NCBI GenBank assembly: GCA_037447655.1
Contig: JBBHKE010001115.1
Coordinates: forward strand, 1-64,000
From: Zygnema cylindricum
Taxonomy: Eukaryota > Streptophyta > Zygnematophyceae > Zygnematales > Zygnemataceae
DNA: 64,000 nt
Reading direction: 5' to 3'
In this document: in pieces, positions 24,601-32,470 of the stretch
How positions within the stretch are numbered: the first letter of the stretch is position 1
Layout: every line of letters starts with the position of its first letter
Notes under the pieces: generated by a model
What the model was told of the DNA's origin: nothing
Database searches by the model: none
The model's input: only the letters and a program-made list of their open reading frames with translations
Translations under genes and position numbers: made by a program

Positions 24601-26206
24601 TCTTGGCTCCAAAGACACAAAACAACATCTTGCACCCAACATAAAAACTAGAAAAAAGGAAAAGAAAAGACCAAAAAAAGGTTCAACAGAAACTATTAAA
24701 TATACATGAGGTCCTTGGACTGAATTTTAAAGCAAATAACAACATTTTAAGAGATCTCTTTTCGGTTTGAGATTGAAGAATCACCGAGCAAATTGACCAA
24801 ATCGTTTAACAAATCATCCTGTCATAGTTTGGTGGTATATGTTTCGGAAATTGTGATTTCATTTCCACTTTACAGTCGATAAGTTATCATTTATTCAAAT
24901 AAAATTTCTTCTAATATATCTTTATCCATCCATTAACGGTCCAGCTATGCATTTTTTACAATTTATGGAATTGAAAAACCTAGATTTCTTATGTCAGAGG
25001 AAAAATTTCCTGACTTCAACTTTGTTTGTATTCTGATCTTATATTTTTTTTCGCTTCTTATACTTGTGGTACTCTTATAGAACAATCTTCTTTTCTCGCT
25101 TCCATGGTTTTTTTTTCTGCTTTTATTTTTCTTTTCCATAACCGTTTATTTCTGTTTTTTTGTTGTTTTCAACTCCTATTTTAAAGGAAGTTGCTATATC
25201 CATGCTCCAGTTTCCGCCATCGAAAGTGCCTTATATTTGGCGAGTATAACGAAAACTGTACCAAATATTTCGGAACAATCGATAATGGGATGTATGGGAG
25301 CCATTTGCGAATCGTATGGATGGCCAACCGAAACTCTCGATTATGCAGCTGAAAATAGCCTTCTTTTGGTTGCTCAATATAACTCAAATTTAAAGTGTAT
25401 GGAACAAAAGGTGAGTTATCCAAAAAATGACATTATATTCGTTAATGGTAAGAATCTGTACGAGTTTTGTTTCACTCGTCGGATTTCTGTCTAAGTCCTT
25501 CACAAATTTTCAGTTTCATGTTACATGATGTTTCACGTCAATGCAAGGTTTTGCGGGGCAGCCTCTTTTTAAGTGTAGAGAGTGAAAAGTAGTTTACAAA
25601 TTGAAAACGAAATGTAAAGGGAGAGAGAGAGAGGGAGAGAGAGAGAGAGAGTGAGGGAGAGAGAGAGAGAGAAATATAAAAAGGAAGCTTAATTGTGGGT
25701 AAACACTGCTCTTGTGTGCCTGTGTTCTTCCTGTGTTTATCCGTTTATCCGGCTGTCCAGTTTCTTTCTTTGACAACTGGCATTTGCATTTGCACTAAAA
25801 TGCATTCAAACTGGGGAGTCAGCATAATTCGCATACATTTTGGTTTACGTGGTTGTTGTGGCTTTTTTGCTTTTAGTCTATGGAACAAAATGTGTTAAAG
25901 AAAAAAAAGAAAAATAATATTTTTGTACTTTAAAACTCTGAAATTTTACTAATTGAAGATTTCTATGTTCACTCCTGAACAACATTCAAAAGTACATTTT
26001 GTATAATATGTAGTTACTACCTAATGGAAAATAATATTTTTTTCACATTTGTATGTGTATTGTTGTAGGTACAATCTAACATAAGAATAACTTCATATGA
26101 GCAAGTGAGATACAACGGATGGTTGGGATTACTTTTGGTTCTCCAATTCCAACCGGCAATCGTGAATATCGAAGCAAGTTCGGACAGTTTTCAAAATTTC
26201 TTGGGA
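15525..26206 (+). CDS. Secreted F-type lectin / papain-like cysteine peptidase (3' end not in view)
   Basis: Split gene assembled by splice sites and phase. Exons are 15525-15696, 17748-17939, 18956-19401 (lectin copy 1), 20803-21249 (lectin copy 2), 22363-22542, 25187-25410 and 26069-26206. Skipping the frameshifted lectin copy 1, the exons join in one frame of 451 codons: signal peptide (about 30 residues), Pro-rich linker, one F-type lectin domain (149 residues), and the N-terminal two thirds of a C1A (papain) peptidase. Every internal junction up to the peptidase is phase 1, then phase 0, which is strong evidence for real exons. The product should enter the secretory pathway, bind glycans (the family usually binds L-fucose) and cleave proteins. 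No I29 inhibitor propeptide is seen. Exons with the catalytic His and Asn are missing downstream, where a transposon nest begins, so this may be a truncated gene. The peptidase identity is secure; activity is not. Confidence 0.75.
15697..17747 (+). other. Intron 1
   Basis: About 2 kb. It contains a GGGA/GGGATAGA purine tract (17107-17260) and, at 17290-17700, a diverged copy of the sequence that also follows each lectin exon (19670-19930, 21480-21975). It ends in the pyrimidine-rich acceptor TTTCTTTCCAG. Confidence 0.55.
17107..17260 (+). repeat. Purine-rich GGGA/GGGATAGA microsatellite
   Basis: Nearly pure A/G on the plus strand with an inner run of GGATAGAG units. The same short word recurs in the minisatellite behind the plastid gene at 41880-42180. 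Confidence 0.85.
17748..17939 (+). CDS. Probable exon 2: proline-rich linker
   Basis: 192 bases, an exact multiple of three, between a TTTCCAG acceptor and a plant-like GTATGG donor. The phase is 1 on both sides, so it fits between exon 1 and either lectin exon. In that frame it encodes 64 residues dominated by Pro and Ser (for example LPPPTSPHLPPLPASSPP and PPSPPTSSPSPPPLK). Low complexity means chance cannot be excluded, but matching phase, both splice sites and lack of stops all agree. Likely a flexible extracellular spacer. Confidence 0.5.
17940..18955 (+). other. Intron 2 (copy of the tandem unit)
   Basis: From about 18110 it matches 19965-20800 almost to the acceptor, showing that the tandem duplication included the intron upstream of the lectin exon. 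No coding potential is seen. Confidence 0.55.
18956..19401 (+). pseudogene. Lectin exon copy 1 (frameshifted)
   Basis: 446 bases, very close to copy 2 except for one missing base and a cluster of changes just after the codons for ELWNR (near 19175). The reading frame runs from NYAVGRPATQSSTY to NRDSYCIE and then stops. The remainder (MIGVEVWVGSS onward) continues in another frame. Both splice sites are kept (acceptor TTCAAG, donor GTGAGT). Included in a transcript, this copy would shift the frame; skipped, the protein is unaffected because all neighbours are phase 1. A sequencing error of one base is an alternative, although nearby substitutions argue for real divergence. Confidence 0.75.
19402..20802 (+). 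other. Intron between lectin exons
   Basis: About 1.4 kb. It is similar to the introns on either side because of the tandem duplication. No stable coding frame is seen. Confidence 0.6.
20803..21249 (+). CDS. Lectin exon copy 2: intact F-type lectin (F5/8 C-like) domain
   Basis: 447 bases, phase 1 to phase 1, encoding a complete 149-residue domain. Hallmarks of the fucolectin family are present in order: GRPATQSSTY, AVDGN, SCSHT, DPWWMVDLG, IEKVELWNR, VEVWVGSS, a Cys pair (KECDP and KTCSGTGRFVWVHI), and the closing CEVRVYG. F-type lectins bind L-fucose through one His and two Arg. The SCSHT His and the WNR Arg are candidates, with a further Arg six residues on, but spacing differs somewhat from the textbook motif, so fucose specificity is inferred. 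Such domains are common in animals and bacteria and unusual beside a plant-type plastid gene. Confidence 0.82.
21250..22362 (+). other. Intron after the lectin exon
   Basis: Contains the third copy of the unit-specific intron sequence (21480-21975). A small open frame at 21477-21685 lies behind an acceptor-like TTTACAG but is homologous to intron sequence at 19640-19730, so it is not taken as an exon. Ends at the acceptor GGAACTTACAG. Confidence 0.55.
22363..22542 (+). CDS. Exon with the peptidase N-terminus
   Basis: 180 bases, phase 1 to 1. It encodes a 35-residue connector (DIPVGLSGGSIPFVPPKY...) and then the start of a mature C1A peptidase, VDWESKGALQVVKDQGPC. The Gln of the KDQG motif is the oxyanion-hole residue of papain. 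The donor is GTAAGC. The intron interrupts the codon just before the catalytic Cys region. Confidence 0.85.
22543..25186 (+). other. Large intron within the peptidase core
   Basis: 2.6 kb. Two overlapping open frames at 23752-24116 (100 aa on the minus strand, 106 aa on the plus strand) do not resemble a family I know and may be relics of a mobile element. There is no other support for genes. It ends in a T-rich tract with the acceptor TTTTAAAG. Confidence 0.5.
25187..25410 (+). CDS. Exon with the catalytic cysteine of the C1A peptidase
   Basis: 224 bases, entering in phase 1 and leaving in phase 0. Joined to the exon before it, the active-site segment reads CRSCYIHAPVSAIESAL, against the family pattern C-G-S-C-W-A-F. 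The nucleophile (second Cys) is kept, Gly is replaced by Arg and Trp by Tyr. Next come ISEQSIMGC (papain LSEQ..DC), YGWPTETLDYAAEN and a Cys in NLKC, all in the spacing of papain's left domain and first disulfides. Donor GTGAGT. Confidence 0.87.
25620..25673 (+). repeat. GA microsatellite in the intron
   Basis: Dinucleotide GA run with occasional GGG interruptions, between two peptidase exons. Confidence 0.9.
26069..26206 (+). CDS. Last visible peptidase exon
   Basis: 138 bases, phase 0 to 0. It encodes the segment that in papain links the two lobes: IRITSYEQVRYNG, LLLVLQFQPAIVNIEA and SSDSFQNFLG, corresponding to the papain stretch ending in the FQ.Y..G part. The next exon should start with the G-I-(Y/F) of papain and carry the catalytic His and Asn. 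A good donor (GTAAGA) follows, but no such exon could be found up to the plastid gene at 40711. Confidence 0.8.
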
Positions 26207-27153
26207 GTAAGATCTTCGCTTTGATGCTCTTATTAATTTCAGTTCCAATTTCTTAAATATACCGGTTTTTGAATATATTTCTAAACATTATTAACTTCCA
26301 CGGTCTTTTTCACCTAGTTTTCTATGTCAGTTCCAATTTTTCAAATTAAAAAATGTTCACTACATTTCCCACGGCCAATTAACAATGCTAACTTAAAAAG
26401 AATGCGATTCTCATTTCACACTTTTGGATTTGCACAGAAGACAAATACCCAATAGCGTATACAGCTTCTCTCGACAATAGAGTGTGAATGAGATCACGAC
26501 GTTTTACTCTCCATTTTCCCCTCCTTTTTACTCTCCTTCGTCTTCTTATCTCTTCAACCTCTTCGTCCCCCACTGCCTCTTCCGTTCCTTCCCTCTCCCT
26601 CTCCCACTCCCTCTCACTCTCACTTCTACCTCCCTCTCCCACTCCTCCCTCTCCCTCTCCCTCTCCCTCTTGTTGTTCTATGACCACTAGCACAAGTGGT
26701 GTGAGCTAAAACAGTAGTTGTAGAAGTGACATGATAAAAAACAGAAGCTAACAAATATCCTATGAAACAGCAGTTTTAGACTTACTACAAAAACCAGCAC
26801 AAAGATTCAATTCACACCAATTTAGGCAAAGATACAAAACACCATACACACTATCAATTCCCAAAATTACAGCACAAATGACCGAGTAAACCATAAGACA
26901 TACCACCTTGATCAAATTTCACTATTCCTAAACTTTATACACTGAGTGAGTGTCTACTACTAACAATCAAATCAGGTGTCATACGACATAGCACCTGAAA
27001 GTTTCCCAAAAATTGCCCTTACATTATCATAGTCTCAAAACTAGATGATCAAATTTCACTAAGTCCTAAACTTTATACACTAGGTGAGTGTCTACTACTA
27101 ACTATCAAATCAGGTGTCTACACCTACCTAGAATAATGGTACTGACCTAGAAT
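26207..27153. other. Region after the last peptidase exon
   Basis: No exon is recognised. It contains a pyrimidine-rich CTCCCTCTCC tract (about 26500-26680) and a direct repeat of about 75 bp: 26911-26985 and 27047-27121, both starting GATCAAATTTCACTA and ending AATCAGGTGTC plus a few bases. Confidence 0.5.
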
Positions 27154-27328
27154 TAGTGTTGGGTATCGGGTAGTTTCATATCGCGATAAATTCGATATTC
27201 GATATATCGAATATCAATCGAGCAGACTCCTCGATATATCGTACCGGGACCAACATAAATTATCGCGATATATATCGCAAAAAATGGGTGTCCGTACAGC
27301 TGAAGTACATAAATCGTACGGAGCCCCT

Positions 27329-27369
<41 letters not shown>

Positions 27370-27526
27370 GCGCGCGCCCCGGGGGGGGGGGGGGGGTTGA
27401 GAAAAACATCGCATAAATATCCGGATATTTAGCTTCTAGGTACATGGATTCGATATATCGATTATCGGAGACCTAAAATTTGATATATATCGAATATCGG
27501 CAATAGGCCCTCGATACCCAACACTA
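27154..27526. mobile_element. hAT-like small element with TAGTGTTG ends, copy 1
   Basis: Terminal inverted repeats TAGTGTTGGGTATCG and its complement at the right end. The interior is rich in CGATATATCG and ATATCG words. The same ends and interior style occur at 38570-39421 and 50316-51039. No clean 8 bp target duplication is seen here. A homopolymer hairpin sits in the middle (27330-27396). Confidence 0.7.
27330..27396. repeat. Poly-C / poly-G hairpin
   Basis: A run of 38 C, a 13-base GC-only centre (GGGCGCGCGCCCC), then 16 G. It is a self-complementary, GC-only structure in an AT-rich genome. Exact run lengths are likely to be unreliable in an assembly. Confidence 0.9.
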
Positions 27527-27748
27527 ATAATTTTATTTCTATTAGAAAAACATTTTTAGTGAAGGACTGAAGGTAGAATTCCATTAGGCGGTCCCAGTAA
27601 ATGTACAGACAAGACTATTGGCAGCATTTACTGGAAGACTGTTCCATTTTATCGGGTTAGTAACAAACCTTCCTCAATTATGACTGGCGCCACATAAGCT
27701 ATAGTCCATATTTTGAAAATCTTAAAATATTATACAAAAGGAAAGTCA

Positions 27749-30575
27749 AGGCGTGCCCCATGTGTTGAAGTAAGGGTTTTATTCCGTCATTTTCACATAA
27801 AATGGGACTTGCAACGAGAAAATATTACGTCGTACGAAAAATGGGCAAAAACACAAGTACATTTTGCGTCATCTTGGAACTTGGAAGGTACAACCATTTG
27901 GCGTTATGATCATCGCGACCCACTTCCAGCTCATCTTCACACTTGCACTGGAATCAAACCGTGACCTGATCTTTATCAAAATATTACCCTATTGACGAAT
28001 AGAAAATATAGATTGCAGGCATCAAACGTTTTCAAAAGTTTTGAACGACAGTGTGTACACTCTATTTTTTCCCCTGCTCGTCATGCACATGTACGTACGA
28101 AAATGACAAGCGAGTACGAAAAACATTCGTTAAGGTCGCGGACCTCCACTTTCATTCATGGGTCCTTTGCATAATTTTACATCGTCCTCGTCTCTCCCCT
28201 TGTTTCTCACTCGACCACACCCCTTTATCTCTTATTTACACGAGATGCAGCAATAATATTTTCAAATGAAAGATATGTATATATATATATATATTGTCTA
28301 AGTTTTATGGCATATTGAATGATAAAAGATAAGAAAACGAAATCGGGAAGCCATGGCGGAAAATCTATGTAATGATGACGTCACTTGGTAACATGACTTC
28401 GCTATGTCACAAAACCTTAAACATCTACAACTTCACAAAAACCTTGACGTCTACAACCGTCGCCATTTTTAGAAAGTTTCGTAGTTTGTAGTCTAATTTC
28501 GTTTGGTAGACTATCGCATATTTTGTAGACGTCTACAGCTGTCACATATTTGAAGTAATGAAGAAGCAAGTAATGATTGACATAGGCACACTTTGAAAAG
28601 AACACCGTAAAATCTGCGCTAAAATCCAAAGTAGCGTTTGAAAGTTTCGGTTACATCGGAGCACGCCCTCAGAAGGAAATATCTGTACGACCAGAGGTAG
28701 TTAATGATTCGTACGTAAAGTTTGCGGCAAGATTTTTGATTTTGAAAATGGAAATCAAAATTTCAAAACAGAATGGCAAAAAGACGCGGCAAACTATGAA
28801 GGTCGCGGCAAACTTTGAATGTCGATAAATGTCAAACGGAGCTTGCGAAATTATTTTCGGCTCACCTGCATCCAGCATGGCAGGCAGCGACACATGGACT
28901 GTACAACGTAGGCACATGGCCTATACGTCGTGTAGACCTGTGATCGCTTGTTTAAAGCGGATATTTTTTTTGAATTTTCTCGTGTACCAATGATACACGA
29001 CCATTATCGAGCAACTCTCCTCGCGAGGAGAGTATCTTCACACTGGATGATGTGCGCGATTGCTTTGCGGATCTCAAAAATTGGAATATCCGACGGCCAA
29101 GAATTACGCCTAAATCATTAGAGCTTCTCGACAGCTTTCCAGTAACGATGTTTGGTATGACAAAAAAAAAAATAAGACACGGCTTGGTACGGCGCTGTAC
29201 GAAAACGTAAGGCGTCTAGTAACTAACCACACTTTTCGTCTAATGGAATTCTACCCTGAAGGTGAGATTCCATTATAGTTAAAGTTGGGTTGTTTACTGT
29301 TCGCCGTACGTTTTTGTACAGATTCGTACCATTATAAAAAAAAATGTCAAATTAAACGTGTTAACAGGATATTTGTCAAGATTCTCCAATATTTTAGGCG
29401 TAAGTTGTGACCGTTGGATGTTTGAGAGCCGCGAAGCGATCGCGCAAATCATCGAGTGTGAGTAAACTCTCCTCCTTCTGATGACATCCACTAACCTTCA
29501 AGGTTTGCCGCGCCTTTTTGCCATTACATTTCGGAATTTATGATTTCCATTTTCAAAATTAAAATTTGTTCGGAAACTTCTCGTACGAATCATTAACAAA
29601 CTCCGTTCGTATAGATATTAAGGTGCGTCCCCATGTAATCAGAACTTTGATAAAGTATTTTGGAGTGTACTGTAGTAAGATTCTCCGTACCATTTTGAAG
29701 AGCGTCACATAATGTGCAAAAATGAAATCGGAACTTTGACATGTGACGGTTGTAGACGTAAATACAACTTTGTGACGGATGAAGACGACTACGACGCCGA
29801 CAAAAACATCGACAGTTGTAGGCGCTTAGATTTTTGTAATTTTGTGACATTGTAGATGTTTAGGATTTTGTGACATTGTGACACCATGCTCACTTATGAC
29901 AACGTCGACGTTATACACTCGATAAATTTCCCCGCCATGGCTATCCAATTTCATTTTTCTTACTTTTCTCACTTGACTTAGCATAAAAACATACATAAAG
30001 GCAACCAAAATAATTAATTTTCGAATATCTTTTATTTTATACCAGTACTGTCGTGTCTCATTCAAAAAAGTGAGAGATAAAAGCGATAGAGTAAGAGGGA
30101 GAGGGGAGAGGGGACAATGACGCAAAACTTTACAAAGGACCCGTGAATGAAAGTGGAGGTCTGAAACTCGTGCAATTTTTTTTCGTACATGCTCGTCTTT
30201 TCCGTACATGCACGTGACGGACAAAGAGACAAATAGCGAGTGCTCTCCCTCGTCCTAAAACTTTCACACTCGTGTGGCGCGTGCGTACACTGTTTTTCAT
30301 TCGTTGTTTGGTTGATACTATCACTTAAATCCAGTCGCGAAGCGATTTCTGATTTTTTTTTCGGATTCTCTTGCCCAGGGTCGAAAACAGGAAAACGCCA
30401 AAATGTGTTCATATGACGACAATCACGAGGTACATTCAAAGTATCGACTTGACATTTGTTGTACTTTTAAAGAATTGATTTTTTTGTACGGCTAAAGTAT
30501 TTCTTGTACGGAACTGCGTTTTGGGTGAAAACGATAGAATAATGTCGATACTTTAACACATGGGGACATATCCTT
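27749..30575. mobile_element. Foldback-type element with ~900 bp inverted arms
   Basis: 27749-28650 and the reverse complement of 29600-30575 share a long series of blocks: CCCCATGTGTT(G/A)AAGTA at the tip, CAGTGT(G/A)(T/C)AC, CCTCCACTTTCATTCA, GCCATGGCGG, ATGTCACAAAA.CCTAAACATCTACAA, and GTCTACAACCGTC. Such long arms with an unrelated centre resemble foldback or Mutator-like non-autonomous elements. A related tip lies at about 49714. No transposase frame is visible. Confidence 0.65.
28650..29600. mobile_element. Further nested Harbinger-like fragments
   Basis: This centre of the foldback element contains sequence related to 30769-31400 (for example the CTCTCCTCGCGAGGAGAG palindrome near 29014, AAATCAAAATTTC and TTAATGATTCGTAC) and terminal-repeat words, CTAATGGAATTCTACCCT at 29241-29258 and its inverted partner just after. 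At least two partial copies abut here. Confidence 0.5.
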
Positions 30576-30980
30576 ACGTTTAGATTTTACGTTTGAACTT
30601 TGAAGATTTGTTAACATTGTTAAAATCTGGACGCTAACCTGCGTGGCATCAATCATAATTGCGAAAGGTTATTTACTGGCCCAACAAAATGGAACGCCCT
30701 GCCAATAAAGCCTATCAATAGACGTGTCCGTACGCTTTCTAGGACCGCCTAATTAAATCGAAGCATAAGGGTGACGTTCCATTAGACGAAAAGTGATGTT
30801 CGTTACTGGACGCCATACGTCTCCGTACAGTGCCGTACATAGTCGTACCATTTTATTTTTTTTGTCAGACGAAACATCATTAATGGAAAGCTGTCGGGAA
30901 GCTCCAATGATGTAGGCGCAATTCCTGACCGTTGGATGTTTCACATTTTGAGATCCGTGAAACAATCAAGCACATCATTT

Positions 30981-31023
30981 AGTGGGCCCCAACTCTCCTC
31001 GTCGAGGAGAGTAGGGGCCCACT
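30981..31023. repeat. 43 bp near-perfect hairpin in element Z
   Basis: AGTGGGCCCC, one base, ACTCTCCTCG, a one-base centre, then the exact complement of both blocks, with a single A/A mismatch. A related shorter palindrome is at about 29010-29030. Confidence 0.85.
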
Positions 31024-31410
31024 AGATGATTGCCATTGCTACACGTGAAAAAGAAAAAAATATCTACATTGTACAAGCGATCACAGGCCTGCACGTCGTA
31101 CATGCCATGTGCCTCCTGCCACGTTGAATGCAGGTCAAGTGATAATATCCTCGCACGCTCTGTCAAACATCCACCGACATTCAAAGTTTGCCGTGACCTT
31201 CAAGGTTTGTCGCGTCTTTTTGCCATTCTGTTTCGAAATTTTGATTTCTATTTTCAAAATCAAAATCTAGCCAAAAACTTTTTGTACGAATCATTAATTA
31301 CCTCCGGTGGTACAGAAATTTCGTACAGATATTCCGTTTGTAAATTTTTTTCAAGATTTTTAGAATCTGGACTCTATTCCATTTGTGGCGCCAATCATAA
31401 TTGAGTAAAA

Positions 31411-32452
31411 TGTGACTCTGAGACCTCCATAAGTCCTCAGAGTGGACAGCTTCCAAGAAGCCTCTAGGATAATCCTGACCCCTTAGTGTTTAAGCAAAAA
31501 TAACTGCCACCCTGGCAGACAAAAACCCTGACCAACTTCACCCCTGTGAAGACAAGACTCCCCTGAGTCGATAGCAAAAAGAATCTCTGAATTTGCTCCC
31601 CTGAGCAGTAAGTTATGGGGGGTCAAAGTTGACCTTTTGTACAGAAGCTCTCTGGGAGAGGGGGTCCTATCTTCTAATTTTTCTAAGTCCTATCTCTCTC
31701 ACAGACTCTATCTACTGATGTACGGAACCAATCAGAATTGAGTTCCGTACGTAAAAGTACAGCCGCCGGTGTACTTTATGTACGGACATTGTACGACATG
31801 CCCTAAATGTCGACACATGTCAAATCCGGATTCGGTGCCATAATCTCCGGAGATTCTACGATCCAACGGAATTTCGCCACGCGTCATCCGATGTGGCGAT
31901 GGCCACAAACCGCCGAAATCTTCCTCCGCGATCTCGGCGCTAATCCCGGCCGTCCGATTAAATTCGGATTTAATCGTGGCCGTAATAAATACATGCGCAG
32001 TATTTATTTCACTTCCGAAACAAATGCGCGGTATTGATTCGTAATCCGTACCGTCATTCGTACCGGATCTATGTATCCCGTAAACCGTAACAGTTAAATG
32101 AATTATCGTACATATACGTGTTTAATTAATTATCAAACTATATACTATGTAACACTAATCTTAGACTTAACGGCTAAGGCTACCGGCTACTTCCTATCTG
32201 CCGGCCGGCAGGTACAGGGATCAAATCCTGCCGCCGGCGCTTAACTTTTAATTAAATAAATAAACCCTAGTATTAAATTCCCGTAAACTTCAGGATAGCC
32301 AAGGTAGCCATGGCTCTAGCTTCCTCTCCAACTTCTCAGTGACTGCAACAAGTTTGAGAGTTGGAGAGAGAAGTTAGAGGTAGACTGCCTCGGCTTCTTT
32401 CTATATTTCTATTTAGACCTAGAAAATACTAATAAATCCATTAGTTTCTACA
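31411..32452 (-). repeat. 3' LTR of C2 (left in the window)
   Basis: Begins TGTGACTCTGAG on the plus strand and ends TTCTACA. It holds a 76-residue frame antisense to the element (31807-32037), a CCAATCAGA box and several GTAC words near 31730-31800, a palindrome CTGCCGGCCGGCAG near 32201, and a GATCAAATCCTG word resembling a tRNA B box. Transcription of the element runs on the minus strand. Confidence 0.92.
31807..32037 (+). other. 76-residue open frame inside the C2 LTR (antisense)
   Basis: The frame is the same in the other LTR (37201-37431). It is rich in Arg, Phe and Gly (for example FGFNRGRNKYMRSIYF) with no known domain. Its presence in both LTRs follows from LTR homogeneity, not from selection. 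It could be a by-product of the GC-rich LTR core. Confidence 0.3.
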
Positions 32453-32470
32453 CTCCCCTTATTTTCTAGT
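32453..32470 (-). promoter_or_regulatory. Polypurine tract of C2
   Basis: On the minus strand the bases next to the 3' LTR read AAATAAGGGGAG, the expected purine-rich plus-strand primer. Confidence 0.8.

Noticed and set aside
26484-26709. Ser/Pro/Leu-rich frames as another linker exon
   Set aside because: Simple CTCCCTCTCC pyrimidine tract. There is no matching donor in a phase that could continue the peptidase, whose next residues are known from the family.
27560-27700. A frame reading GGPSKCTDKT... that could be a continuation of the peptidase
   Set aside because: The same DNA is repeated in reverse at 37851-37948 and, diverged, at 30630-30760, so it is transposon end sequence.
27713-27964. 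83-residue plus-strand frame as a gene
   Set aside because: It lies in the arm of the foldback element and has non-coding relatives at 49720-49880 and in the opposite arm.
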